NCBI RefSeq assembly: GCF_001519065.1
Contig: NZ_KQ954255.1
Coordinates: 68,782-132,781, forward strand
Direction of reading: 5' to 3'
Origin: Novosphingobium sp. FSW06-99
GTDB lineage: Bacteria; Pseudomonadota; Alphaproteobacteria; Sphingomonadales; Sphingomonadaceae
Length of the DNA: 64,000 nt
How positions within the stretch are numbered: the first letter of the stretch is position 1; each line of letters opens with the position of its first letter. The translations under genes and the position numbers were made by a program. This document shows positions 38,613 to 47,109 of the stretch, piece by piece. The notes under the pieces were generated by a model, which saw only the letters and a list, made by a program, of their open reading frames with translations, searched no databases and was not told where the DNA came from.

Positions 38613-39656
38613 TCATCCGGGCAGGATACTCTCGATGCCATAAGTGCGGGCCGCCGTGCCTGCGAACAGCGCGCGCTTTTCCTCTGCGGATGCCCCAGCG
38701 CTCAACCGCTTGAACGCGTTCCACAGCGTTGCGTAATCGGCGCCCCAGCGATCGACCGGAAAATTGCTTTCAAACATCGCGCGGTCGGGACCAAACGCAT
38801 CGATGCAGGTTTCGATATAGGGTCGCCACAGCGCGGCCAGCACTTCGGATGATGTGCCGGCATCGGGGCCATGTTCCGGCATGCCGCAAAATGCCATGGC
38901 CAGGCCGCCCAGTTTGACCGAGACATTGGGCAGTGCCCCCAGCGCGCGGATCTTTTTACGCCAGATATCGAAGCGTTCGTGCAGCCGCCCGTGATAGCTG
39001 GCGATGTTGAGCGGGGTGCCGCAGTGATCGAGCACGATCGGCTGATCGGGAAAGGCGCGCGCCAGATCGATCACATCGTCCAACTGTGGTTCCAGCACCC
39101 AGGCATCGAACGTTAGCCCCAGCGCGCCGAGATGGGCAAACCCGGTGCGGAAAGCGTCGCTGGCATAGAGCCCCTGCGGGGCATGGAACGGCGCGCCCAG
39201 CACGTCCGGGTCGGCATCCCAGGCGCCCTGGTGGCGAATGCCGCGAAACCGGGGCGAGGCGGCGATCAGGGCTTCAAGCACAGCGCGTGCGCCGTCGCCG
39301 CTGGTCAGGTCGGCATGGCCGATGATCGCGGCGCAAGGGCGCCAGGCGCCATAGAGCCCGCTGGCACCTTGCGCGGCGACACCGTTGACGAATTCGACCT
39401 CGCCCACGGTTTTGAACGCGGGGTCACGGTCGCTGTCATAGAACGCACCGCATTCCATGAACACGGTGCCGATGACATTGTGGCCGCTGTTCACTTCGGC
39501 GTGCAACTGGTCGAATGCGTAATAGGGCGACAACGCGACCGCCGCGATAAACGGATGATGCGGCTGGGGAAAATGGCCGAGCAGGGGCCGCAAATCCCAC
39601 AAATGGTGGTGCGGATCGATGATCGGCAGATCGGGTTCGAGAATCGTTTCAGGCAT
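38613..39656 (-). CDS. Amidohydrolase-2 family metal-dependent hydrolase
   Basis: TIM-barrel hydrolase of the amidohydrolase superfamily (amidohydrolase_2 type, as in lactonases and aromatic-acid decarboxylases). The metal-binding start LPIIDPHHHLWDL is intact, with later GIRHQGAW, IVLDHCGTPLN and the closing MFESNFPVDRWGADY carrying the last acidic residue. 347 residues from ATG 39656. The HHHLWD form and the FPVD ending resemble sugar lactonases such as the L-fucono-lactonase group, but the substrate is not determined. Confidence 0.85.
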   Translation of the reverse strand: MPETILEPDLPIIDPHHHLWDLRPLLGHFPQPHHPFIAAVALSPYYAFDQLHAEVNSGHNVIGTVFMECGAFYDSDRDPAFKTVGEVEFVNGVAAQGASGLYGAWRPCAAIIGHADLTSGDGARAVLEALIAASPRFRGIRHQGAWDADPDVLGAPFHAPQGLYASDAFRTGFAHLGALGLTFDAWVLEPQLDDVIDLARAFPDQPIVLDHCGTPLNIASYHGRLHERFDIWRKKIRALGALPNVSVKLGGLAMAFCGMPEHGPDAGTSSEVLAALWRPYIETCIDAFGPDRAMFESNFPVDRWGADYATLWNAFKRLSAGASAEEKRALFAGTAARTYGIESILPG

Positions 39657-39708
39657 GGTCACTCCCGCGCATGGCCGTTCTGGCTCTGGGTTGGACTATG
39701 GCTGAAAC

Positions 39709-39773
39709 ACCGGCTCTCGCAAGCCGGTTCAATCGCTTGATTGAATGAGGGGCGGCGGGACTGCCGCCGCCCC
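39709..39773 (-). terminator. Three stacked hairpins downstream of leuA
   Basis: Right after the leuA stop on the minus strand come a perfect 10-bp GC stem (39749-39758 with 39764-39773), a 7-bp stem with GCTT loop (39728-39734 with 39739-39745) and a 7-bp stem (39709-39715 with 39722-39728). No long T-run follows. They probably end or stabilise the leuA transcript. Confidence 0.5.
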
Positions 39774-39780
39774 CACATGG

Positions 39781-41454
39781 TTATCCGCGCGTGGCGTTGG
39801 CCGCCGACAGGATCGCGCGCACGCTGGCGGTGGCAACGTCTTCGTCGATACCCACGCCCCACACCACCTGGCCGGTGGGGGTCACGCATTCGACATAGGC
39901 CGCCGCGCGCGCATCGCTGCCGCCGGTCAGCGCATGTTCGGAATAGTCGCGCACATCGATGGCAATGCCGAACCCGTCGTTCAGCGTGGCCACCACCGAA
40001 GAGATCAGCCCATTGCCGCGCCCGCTGACCGATTGCACTTTGCCGTCGACCGCGATCTTGCCGGCAAACACGCGCGTGCCGTCGGGCGCCTTGGCTTCCT
40101 CGTAATCGATCAGCGTGAAATGCTGCGGATCGTCGAGGCGATAGGACTTGCGGAACACCGCCCAGATATCGTCGGCGTGGAGTTCGCGGCCCAGTTCGTC
40201 GGCCAGCGCCTGGACGTGGCGGCTGAAATCGGCCTGCATTTTCTTGGGCAGTTTCAGTCCCTGGTCCTGTTCCAGCACCCAGGCAAAGCCGCCCTTGCCG
40301 CTTTGCGAATTGACGCGGATCACCGCTTCATAGCTGCGACCCAGATCGGCGGGGTCGATCGGCAGATAGGGCACCGCCCACAACTGGTCGTTGCGGCGTT
40401 CCTGCGCGGCAAAGCCCTTTTTGATGGCGTCCTGATGGCTGCCCGAAAAGGCGGTGAACACCAGTTCGCCGCCATAAGGGTGGCGTTCGGGCACGGGCAA
40501 CTGGTTGCAGTATTCAACCGTCTGGATCACATGGTCGATGTCCGAAAAATCGAGTTCGGGATCAACACCTTGCGTGTACATGTTCAGAGCGACTGTCACC
40601 AGGCAGCAATTGCCGGTGCGCTCGCCATTGCCGAACAGGCAGCCTTCGACACGGTCGGCCCCGGCCATCAAGCCCAGTTCGGCGGCCGCCACCCCGGTGC
40701 CGCGATCGTTGTGCGTGTGCAGGCTGATCACCGCGCGGTCGCGGTTGGGCAGGTTGCGGCAGAAATATTCGATCTGGTCGGCATAGATGTTGGCGGTGGC
40801 TGCCTCGACCGTCGCGGGCAGGTTGAGGATGATCGGTTTTTCGACCGTCGGTTGCAGGATTTCCATCACCGCCTCGCAGGCGGCAATGCTGAAATCCAGC
40901 TCTGCGGTCGAAAACGTTTCGGGGCTATATTCGAAATGCCAGTCGGTCTGCGGAAACCGGGCCGCCTGATCGCGCAGATGCGTGGCACCGGTGCGCGCAA
41001 TGTCGATGATCTGCGCCTGCGACATGCCGAACACCACCTCGCGCCACAGCGGTGAAACCGCATTGTAGACATGAACGATGGCCTGCTTCGCGCCAGCCAG
41101 ACTTTCGAACGAAGTCCTGATCAGGTCTTCGCGCGATTGCGTCAGCACTTGCACGAACACATCGTCGGGGATGCGCCCGGCATCGACCAGGCCGCGGATG
41201 AAATCATATTCGGTCGCCCCGGCGCTGGGGAAGCCGACCTCGATCTCTTTCAGTCCGACTTTGAGCAACAGATCGAAAAAACGGGCCTTTTTCTCGGCAT
41301 CCATCGGGTCGATCAGCGACTGGTTGCCATCGCGCATGTCGGTCGACAGCCAGCGCGGCGCGCGGGTGATGGTACGGCTGGGCCATTGCCGATCGGGCAA
41401 GGGGACCTGCGGAAACGGGCGATATTTGACCGAGGGGTCTTTCAACATGGACAT
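39781..41454 (-). CDS. leuA: 2-isopropylmalate synthase
   Basis: First committed step of leucine synthesis: acetyl-CoA plus 2-oxoisovalerate to 2-isopropylmalate. HMGL-like TIM barrel with catalytic STDMRDGNQSLIDPM, the HTHNDRG metal site (VISLHTHNDRGTGVA) and GNGERTGNCCLVT; a C-terminal regulatory domain ends VSGRGNGLISSVVATLND, consistent with leucine feedback inhibition. 557 residues, the long alpha-IPMS form. leuB/C/D are not nearby. Preceded by a short Leu-rich reading frame and an inverted repeat that suggest attenuation. Confidence 0.96.
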   Translation of the reverse strand: MSMLKDPSVKYRPFPQVPLPDRQWPSRTITRAPRWLSTDMRDGNQSLIDPMDAEKKARFFDLLLKVGLKEIEVGFPSAGATEYDFIRGLVDAGRIPDDVFVQVLTQSREDLIRTSFESLAGAKQAIVHVYNAVSPLWREVVFGMSQAQIIDIARTGATHLRDQAARFPQTDWHFEYSPETFSTAELDFSIAACEAVMEILQPTVEKPIILNLPATVEAATANIYADQIEYFCRNLPNRDRAVISLHTHNDRGTGVAAAELGLMAGADRVEGCLFGNGERTGNCCLVTVALNMYTQGVDPELDFSDIDHVIQTVEYCNQLPVPERHPYGGELVFTAFSGSHQDAIKKGFAAQERRNDQLWAVPYLPIDPADLGRSYEAVIRVNSQSGKGGFAWVLEQDQGLKLPKKMQADFSRHVQALADELGRELHADDIWAVFRKSYRLDDPQHFTLIDYEEAKAPDGTRVFAGKIAVDGKVQSVSGRGNGLISSVVATLNDGFGIAIDVRDYSEHALTGGSDARAAAYVECVTPTGQVVWGVGIDEDVATASVRAILSAANATRG

Positions 41455-41504
41455 GGGATTATGCTCTGGAACCGGAGTGTTGCGATACTGTGGCGACGAA
41501 ACAT

Positions 41505-41558
41505 CCCTTGGGCGCCGTCACGCGCCGCAAGATCGACGCGTCAGCTCACGCCCAAGGG
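41505..41558 (-). promoter_or_regulatory. Putative leuA attenuator stem
   Basis: A perfect 10-bp inverted repeat (41505-41514 with 41549-41558). The first arm in transcription order lies in the last codons of the leader peptide, so a translating ribosome would mask it. A competing small stem GGCGC-GTGACG-GCGCC overlaps the second arm, so the two are mutually exclusive. No clear T-run follows, so classic Rho-independent termination is not shown. Confidence 0.45.
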
Positions 41559-41596
41559 CGGATAAGTCGCAGAATAAGGTTCAGCGCGGGTGCCAT
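41546..41596 (-). CDS. Putative leu leader peptide
   Basis: A 16-codon reading frame, MAPALNLILRLIRPWA, ending 91 bases before leuA on the same strand. Four Leu and two Ile codons fall within eight codons (LNLILRLI), the hallmark of a branched-chain amino acid attenuation peptide. The Shine-Dalgarno is weak. Its last codons form one arm of the 41505-41558 inverted repeat. Confidence 0.6.
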   Translation of the reverse strand: MAPALNLILRLIRPWA

Positions 41597-41672
41597 TGCG
41601 ACAGGCTATGGTCAATCGTGCGCGGCTTGTCCACAATGAATGCAACCGACAATAAGGGATGAGGATGCCGCC

Positions 41673-42791
41673 ATGATCGAAGCTTATCATTTCGCCGTGC
41701 CCGACGCCGCCATCGCCGATCTGCACGCGCGCATCGATGCCACCCGCTGGCCCGAAGCCGAAACCGTGAACGACTGGTCACAAGGAGTGCCTCTGGCGGT
41801 GTTGCGCGATCTGGTCGCCACCTGGCGCCACGCGTACGACTGGCGCGCGGCCGAGGCCTGGATCAACGCGCAAGGCCTGTCGACCACCACTATCGACGGC
41901 CTGGCCATCCGCTTCCTGCACGTGCGCTCGCCCCGCGCCGATGCCACGCCGCTGATCCTCACCCACGGCTGGCCCGGCTCGATCCTGGAATTTCGCTGCG
42001 TGATCGAAGGCCTGACCAACCCCTCCGATACCAGTCCCGCGTTCCACTGCGTGATCCCGTGCCTGCCCGGATATGGCCTGTCGGACAGGCCCGTCGCCAC
42101 CGGCTGGGGCGTCGAAACCATCGCCAGGGCCTGGGGCACGCTGATGGCGCGGCTGGGCTATACCCGCTGGTTCGCCCAAGGCGGCGACTGGGGTGCGGCC
42201 GTCACCACCCAGATCGGCCGCCTGAACATACCCGGTTGCGCCGGCATCCACCTCAACATGCCGATCGCGCGCCCGACCCCCGAAGACCTGGCTAGCCCAA
42301 GCCCCGCCGAACAACGCGCGCTGGCCGCGTTGCAGCACTATCAGCAATGGGATTCCGGCTATTCCACCCAGCAGCGCACCCGCCCGCAAACCATCGGCTA
42401 TGCCCTGGTTGATTCTCCCGTTGGTCTGGCCGCCTGGATCTACGAAAAGATGTGGGCCTGGACCGACAACCAGGGCCGCCCCGAAGACGCGCTCAGCCGC
42501 ACAGCGATCCTCGACAACCTGACCCTCTATTGGCTGACCGCCACCGGCGCCTCGTCCGCCCGCCTCTACTGGGAAAGCTTTGGCAGCTTCGCCCCCTCCG
42601 ACATCACCATGCCCGTGGCGTGCAGCATTTTCCCCAAGGAAATCCTGCCGGCCCCGCGCAAATGGGTCGAACGCCACTGTACCAATCTGGTCTACTGGAA
42701 CGACCTCGACACAGGCGGACACTTCGCGGCATGGGAACAGCCCGAGGTGTTTGTCCGCGAATTGCGCGCGGCGTTTGGCCAAATGCGGTAA
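41673..42791 (+). CDS. Epoxide hydrolase (EHN-type alpha/beta hydrolase)
   Basis: Opens epoxides to diols through an Asp nucleophile. An N-terminal EHN domain (residues ~1-110, MIEAYHFAVPDAAIADLHAR) precedes the alpha/beta hydrolase fold with oxyanion motif THGWPGSILEF, nucleophile elbow FAQGGDWGAAVTT and the His in GGHFAAWEQPEVF. 372 residues from ATG 41673, preceded by GAGGATG. The 3' half is duplicated at 44938-45483, on the other side of the porin gene. It is divergent from leuA, and its upstream region is shared with the leu leader. Confidence 0.9.
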   Translation: MIEAYHFAVPDAAIADLHARIDATRWPEAETVNDWSQGVPLAVLRDLVATWRHAYDWRAAEAWINAQGLSTTTIDGLAIRFLHVRSPRADATPLILTHGWPGSILEFRCVIEGLTNPSDTSPAFHCVIPCLPGYGLSDRPVATGWGVETIARAWGTLMARLGYTRWFAQGGDWGAAVTTQIGRLNIPGCAGIHLNMPIARPTPEDLASPSPAEQRALAALQHYQQWDSGYSTQQRTRPQTIGYALVDSPVGLAAWIYEKMWAWTDNQGRPEDALSRTAILDNLTLYWLTATGASSARLYWESFGSFAPSDITMPVACSIFPKEILPAPRKWVERHCTNLVYWNDLDTGGHFAAWEQPEVFVRELRAAFGQMR

Positions 42792-42847
42792 GGGCCGCCA
42801 ATGGCCCTGGTGCACGGCGCACGTGATCTGCGTGTATCAGAAAAAAG

Positions 42848-42869
42848 CCGGGCCACGGATTACGCCCGG
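42848..42869 (-). terminator. Hairpin with T-run on the minus strand
   Basis: CCGGGC (42848-42853) pairs with GCCCGG (42864-42869); on the minus strand the stem is followed by CTTTTTT, the form of a Rho-independent terminator. No minus-strand gene ends here, so it may be a relic. The rest of 42792-43035 holds another 6-bp stem directly after the epoxide hydrolase stop and the palindrome at 42910. Confidence 0.35.
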
Positions 42870-42909
42870 TGTGATGGTGCTTGCAAGGCTGCGCGCCAGA
42901 GCAATTTTG

Positions 42910-42921
42910 CCGAATATTCGG
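42910..42921. promoter_or_regulatory. Palindrome upstream of the porin gene
   Basis: CCGAATATTCGG is a perfect 12-base palindrome about 115 bases before the porin start, in a locally AT-rich stretch that likely holds the porin promoter. It could be a regulator site; no regulator gene is adjacent. Confidence 0.35.
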
Positions 42922-43035
42922 TAATAGGGATAAGCCTTTTAACCTAGCTTCGGCTTGCGCACTTTTTACCATGACTGCCGCACAGATCGCCCCCTTGGCT
43001 TTTGCATTAGCCATGGGTGGCAGGGGATCGGTGGT

Positions 43036-44730
43036 ATGGCAGGGAAACTTCAAGGCGCCAGCAGGTGGTTGCAGGATTGCAACCGACGCTGTTCTGGATT
43101 GAAGGCGCTGGCATTGGCCACCACGGCGATGATCGCCACGGTCGATGCATCGGCAGCGCATGCCGGAGAGATCGATAGTGCCCAGATCAAGGTATTTCAG
43201 GATCAGATCGCGGCGCTTCAGGCGCAGATCGACACCTTGAACCATGCCCTTGCCAAAGTTCAGAGCGCCTCGGCATCGGTGCCGACCGCACAGGCGGCAT
43301 CGGCCGACCTGACGCCAAGGTTGCACGACGCCGGTGGACGCTTCTTCGAGCGCAAGCCCGGCGGACCTGCGACATTCCTGACCCGTGGCGGCGAAGTGAC
43401 CGCCTATGGTCTGTTCGACGTCTCGTTCGATGGTGCCACCAAAGGCATGCGCGGTATGTCCGCACCGGACGGCGAAACGCCGATCGGCTCGCTCGGTTGG
43501 CAGCCGGACATTTCCACCAACATGTCCTATGTCGGCATTCGCGGATTTCAGGCGATCGGCAGCCACGGCTTGCGGTTCATCTACCAGCTTGAAACGCAGA
43601 TCGATATCTCTGCAACCTCGGGCACTGGCGAAACCAACAGCAGTGCAAGCAATGTGGTCAAAGGCGGGTTGACCTCGCGCAACAGCTTTGTCGGGTTTGC
43701 CGCGCCACAGTTTGGATCGTTGTCTGTCGGCAAGACGGACGCGCCCTACAAGCAATCGACCGCGCGGATGAATCCGTTCATCGGAATGTGGGGCGACTAC
43801 GCGTCGATCATGGGCAACACCGGGGGCGACAATCGCGTCGAGTTCGGAACGCGCCTTGACCATTCGATATGGTACGAAACGCCCGATATCCATGGCATCA
43901 AGTGGAACGTGCTCTATTCGCCTGGTCAAAATCGATCATCGAACAGCGACAACATTGCCGGTGGGGAATCGGATTGCACAGGGGGTAATATTCCGGGCAG
44001 TGGCGGCTCATTGCCTTTTGCGTGCAATGACGGTGCCTTCAGCGATGCGATAAGCACAAGCCTGGCCTATGCCCATGGGCCACTCTATCTGGTCGTTGCC
44101 TATGAACGCCACAGCAAGGTCAACCGGTCGAGCGATCTGACCGGGGAATATGCCAACCCGCCTGCCGCGTACATGGCAGCAGACACCGCTGATGAAGATG
44201 CCGCCAAGATCGGTGCGCAATTTGTCCTGCCGACCGGAACCACGGTCAGCGGGATCTATGAGCGGTTGCATCGCTATATTCCCGCGTTCCTGGAATTTCA
44301 GAACGAGCGCCAGCGTATCGGCTTTTGGCTGTCGGCGACGCAGAAGGTTTCCTCGAACGGTTTGCTGGCCTTCGGTTGGGCGCATGCCGGTCGTACGCCG
44401 GGCGATCCTGGCCAGCACAACACCTCGATCGTCCTGCCGCCGCTGGGCAGCCCGGGCGACGGCGTGGGAGGTGCCAATGTGGACAATGCGGCGAACATGG
44501 CCACAGTTGCCTACAAGATCGATTTTGGCGGCGGGCTGTCGGCCTATGTGGACTGGGCCAAAGTGTTCAATGGGCCTTATGCGCACTTCGCCCTTGGCGC
44601 GGGTGGCCGGGCGGTCACCATCGACTGCCACGACGCCAGCGACGCGACGGGCGATCAAACATCCGATCCGCATTGCTGGGCAGGGAACCGACCGCAAGCG
44701 GTATCAACCGGGGTGAGATACCAGTTCTGA
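43036..44730 (+). CDS. Gram-negative porin (outer membrane beta-barrel)
   Basis: 564-residue outer membrane channel. N-terminal export region LKALALATTAMIATVDASAA ending AHA-GE, then a coiled-coil-like segment (QIKVFQDQIAALQAQIDTLN), then a beta-barrel with alternating strands such as GEVTAYGLFDVSFDGATKG, SYVGIRGFQAIGSHGLRFIY and NSFVGFAAPQFGSLSVGKTD. The terminal residue is Phe (VRYQF), the usual outer membrane assembly signal. ATG 43036 is chosen for the signal sequence. Resembles porin_4/OmpC-like proteins. It sits between the complete and the truncated epoxide hydrolase copies, which could mean uptake of a substrate for that enzyme; this is speculative. Confidence 0.85.
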   Translation: MAGKLQGASRWLQDCNRRCSGLKALALATTAMIATVDASAAHAGEIDSAQIKVFQDQIAALQAQIDTLNHALAKVQSASASVPTAQAASADLTPRLHDAGGRFFERKPGGPATFLTRGGEVTAYGLFDVSFDGATKGMRGMSAPDGETPIGSLGWQPDISTNMSYVGIRGFQAIGSHGLRFIYQLETQIDISATSGTGETNSSASNVVKGGLTSRNSFVGFAAPQFGSLSVGKTDAPYKQSTARMNPFIGMWGDYASIMGNTGGDNRVEFGTRLDHSIWYETPDIHGIKWNVLYSPGQNRSSNSDNIAGGESDCTGGNIPGSGGSLPFACNDGAFSDAISTSLAYAHGPLYLVVAYERHSKVNRSSDLTGEYANPPAAYMAADTADEDAAKIGAQFVLPTGTTVSGIYERLHRYIPAFLEFQNERQRIGFWLSATQKVSSNGLLAFGWAHAGRTPGDPGQHNTSIVLPPLGSPGDGVGGANVDNAANMATVAYKIDFGGGLSAYVDWAKVFNGPYAHFALGAGGRAVTIDCHDASDATGDQTSDPHCWAGNRPQAVSTGVRYQF

Positions 44731-44937
44731 GATGGCCGATTACCGAGATGCCCAATTCGGTTTCAATGCCAGATGCCACCAACGGCAATTGGATACCATG
44801 ATCGGCGGGATCAGGAGATTTGGGGGCAGGGTCGTCAATTCGTTGACTATCTCGGAGATGGCCGTCGATTTCAAATAGGCGCACTGCCAACCGCGCTCCC
44901 CGGCGTTCTTGTCGCGATGACCTTTCGGAAACTACTC

Positions 44938-45483
44938 GTCCACCTCAACATGCCGATCGCCCGCCCAACCGCCGAAGACCTGATCAACCCCGGCCCCGCC
45001 GAACAACGCGCGCTGGCCGCGCTGCAACACTATCAGCAATGGGATTCCGGCTATTCCACCCAGCAACGCACCCGCCCGCAAACCATCGGCTGTGCCCTGG
45101 TCGATTCGCCCGTCGGCCTGGCCGCCTGGATCTACGAAAAGATGTGGTCCTGGACCGACAACAACGGCCACCCCGAAGACGCGCTGAGCCGCACAGCGAT
45201 CCTCGACAACCTGACGCTCTATTGGCTGACCGCCACCGGCGCCTCGTCCGCCCGCCTCTACTGGGAAAGCTTTGGCAGCTTCGCCCCCTCCGACATCACC
45301 ATGCCCGTGGCGTGCAGCGCCTTCCCCAAGGAAATCCTGCCCGCCCCGCGCAAATGGGTCGAACGCCACTGCACCAACCTGGTCCACTGGCACGACCTCG
45401 ACCAAGGCGGCCACTTCGCGGCCTGGGAACAACCGCAAGTATTCGTGCGCGAATTGCGGGAGGCGTTTGGGGCGATGGGGTGA
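44938..45483 (+). pseudogene. 5'-truncated duplicate of the epoxide hydrolase
   Basis: From 44938 onward the sequence is nearly the same as 42250-42791, beginning at HLNMPIARPT and running to the stop. By eye about 15 of 180 residues differ. The EHN domain, oxyanion motif and nucleophile Asp are missing; only the His region GGHFAAWEQP remains, so it cannot be a working hydrolase. An open frame continues upstream to 44773 through unrelated sequence, so a chimeric protein could be made. The 207 bases between the porin and the homology start hold nothing I recognise. Confidence 0.88.
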
Positions 45484-45509
45484 GGGAAGGGGGAAGTGGC
45501 CTCCGGCGG

Positions 45510-45529
45510 CCAAGGGCCATTGCCCTTGG
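45510..45529. terminator. Hairpin after the truncated epoxide hydrolase
   Basis: CCAAGGGC-CATT-GCCCTTGG, a perfect 8-bp stem at 45510-45529, 27 bases after the stop. A GGCC-flanked stem lies just before it. Only a scattered T-rich tract follows. Confidence 0.5.
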
Positions 45530-45778
45530 AGCCCGTTTGTTTGGGCGTGGGCGCGGATGGAGACTTGGCGGAATGCTGCTTCGCGCTCTATTTGCCCTCG
45601 GGAGTCGGCCAGTGAGTGCGGTCCAGCAACGGACGACCTCGTTCATTCCGTATATTGTCCTCGGAACTCCTGTTCCAGGAACTCCGAAGAGCCTTATCAA
45701 TGGAGGTTGTGAACGGATTGTTTCTTAAGCTTCTGTGGATAACTTGGGTAGTTGCAAAAATTTCACCTTGACACGTGC

Positions 45779-45808
45779 TTGACGCACTCCGCGATTTTGC
45801 GGTTTAAG
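45779..45808 (+). promoter_or_regulatory. Possible promoter in the 45.5-46.0 kb gene-free stretch
   Basis: TTGACG (45779-45784), 18-base spacer, TTTAAG (45803-45808). The whole stretch 45484-46010 is without a gene; it turns AT-rich after about 45.7 kb. No plus-strand gene starts downstream. Confidence 0.35.
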
Positions 45809-45867
45809 AACAGCTCTCATTAAGTTTCGCGTCGATTCATAAATTCTCCATTCTGTCAAGAGGGTGG

Positions 45868-45896
45868 TTGACTTTTCCACGAATCAAACCTATATG
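45868..45896 (+). promoter_or_regulatory. Strong-looking orphan promoter
   Basis: TTGACT (45868-45873), exactly 17 bases, then TATATG (45891-45896), one of the best sigma-70 matches in the window. About 40 bases on is the hairpin TCCTGA-TGATG-TCAGGA. It points toward the 3' end of the minus-strand DUF3800 gene, with no plus-strand gene to drive; it may belong to a gene lost when the island arrived, or make a small or antisense RNA. Confidence 0.45.
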
Positions 45897-46010
45897 TGGT
45901 TCTGCGGGGTCATTCGGCGCTGAAAATCCTGATGATGTCAGGAGAAGGTTTATCCGGGGTTTGGTGGGTGTTTATCGCCAGCAAGCCATAGGTGCCTAGG
46001 GCCTCGCAAC

Positions 46011-46754
46011 TCACCTCGGTCCTGCACGAAAATTCCAGACACTAAACCTGTGTATGTTTCGTGGACTGTTGCGGTCGAACGTCTGTAAGCCGCTTTTTTC
46101 CAGAACAAGTTGAGAGATTTCGCGTTTTGCTGCTCGGGTTTCGGCCAGAAGGTGTTTGCCATTGCGAATATGGCATATTGCGCCAAGAATAACGTCGTTT
46201 AGTTGCAAGAGATCATCTTCGCATGAATCTTGAGAAACTAACTGTTTCAGCGGCCTGTGGTTTATTTCATGATCTCTAGCTAGGGCATTATTTATCATTT
46301 CTCGCATATCATTAAGTGATGTGCTGCTGTTTCGGTGATCCAAGCAGACGCACATGCCTTGATCGGTGGGATACAGTTTAGCGAATTTGTGGACTATTAG
46401 CTGGTAGTAAAGCTTGGATAGGCCAACATCTCTGTCGCCATTGTTGTATTTTTTATGGTTTGCTTGATGGCTGTCAAATACAAGGCAATGAAAATGCACC
46501 TGATTTGCGTTGTTTAAAGCGAAAAACAAATCAACAAGTGCTTTATATTCTTCAATTTTTTGATTCGATATTCTTGTCCATTTCAACTCAGCTCGCATGT
46601 TTAGGCGTTCTCGGTATGCCTCGATGCTTGCATGAATTTGTGGTATCATTGCGCGTCGAACACAAAAACCGCCTACTACAGTGAAACGATCTTTTGAGAT
46701 GCCGGATTCGTCGGCAAAAAAGACGTATTCTTGTGGGGGGCAAAAACCGGGCAT
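46011..46754 (-). CDS. DUF3800 domain protein
   Basis: 247 residues. DUF3800 features: the N-terminal acidic motif YVFFADESGISKD, FHCLVFDSHQ, VCLDHRNSS and LLQLNDVILGAICH near the C-terminus. The pattern of Asp and Glu residues suggests an RNase H-like metal-dependent nuclease fold, which is how the family is generally viewed; the function is unproven. ATG 46754 chosen (TTG 46760 also possible). The gene is clearly AT-richer than everything around it and uses A/T-ending codons, so it was probably acquired. DUF3800 genes are often found in defence or mobile regions. Confidence 0.85.
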   Translation of the reverse strand: MPGFCPPQEYVFFADESGISKDRFTVVGGFCVRRAMIPQIHASIEAYRERLNMRAELKWTRISNQKIEEYKALVDLFFALNNANQVHFHCLVFDSHQANHKKYNNGDRDVGLSKLYYQLIVHKFAKLYPTDQGMCVCLDHRNSSTSLNDMREMINNALARDHEINHRPLKQLVSQDSCEDDLLQLNDVILGAICHIRNGKHLLAETRAAKREISQLVLEKSGLQTFDRNSPRNIHRFSVWNFRAGPR

Positions 46755-46803
46755 CGCCAATGACTGAATCTAACAAGCCATCGTGTCAATCCAGCAAATC
46801 TAA

Positions 46804-46890
46804 AGAAGCACGCGCTCTCTTGATGCGGATGGGGATGAAGCGCGCTTTTATGAGCGGCTGAAGAAGGTCGCCAAGGCCAAACCGGAATGA
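46804..46890 (+). pseudogene. C-terminal fragment of an unidentified protein
   Basis: In-frame stretch with no start, bounded by stops, encoding STRSLDADGDEARFYERLKK followed by VAKAKPE and a TGA. The charged, protein-like composition and G/C-ending codons differ from the AT-rich flanks, so it looks like the tail of a host-type gene cut off by insertion of the DUF3800 gene. Confidence 0.4.
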
Positions 46891-46929
46891 CCATCTTGCG
46901 AAACAGTTTTAAAAATGAAGGGGTACGCT

Positions 46930-47109
46930 ATGGCAACGCTAGCAAATTCCACTACATTCGAAGTTAACATCGCACTGCGCCAAGGTGTACAGGATGTTTG
47001 GAATGTCGAAGCCATCGACACTGATGGTTCGATCGAGCAAGCAATCTTCGCCGGGCCTCGTTCAGAGGAACGGGCGCGTGAATACGCACAATGGGAATAC
47101 GATAGCTAG
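46930..47109 (+). CDS. Small hypothetical protein
   Basis: 59 residues, MATLANSTTFEVNIALRQGV and on, ending REYAQWEYDS; acidic and without membrane segments. ATG 46930 is preceded by GAAGGGGTACGCT, a fair ribosome binding site. No family recognised. Its 3' end overlaps the convergent gene at 47106 by four bases. AT-rich like the rest of the island. Confidence 0.55.
   Translation: MATLANSTTFEVNIALRQGVQDVWNVEAIDTDGSIEQAIFAGPRSEERAREYAQWEYDS

Noticed and set aside
44773..44937. In-frame N-terminal extension of the truncated epoxide hydrolase as a real new domain
   Set aside because: The 55 residues show no homology to the hydrolase or any fold I know, and without the nucleophile a functional enzyme is unlikely; treated as chance open frame.
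45663..45676. GGAAC-TCCT-GTTCC as a LexA (Cheo-type) box
   Set aside because: Alphaproteobacterial LexA binds GTTC-N7-GTTC direct repeats, and no gene starts downstream in a position to be controlled.
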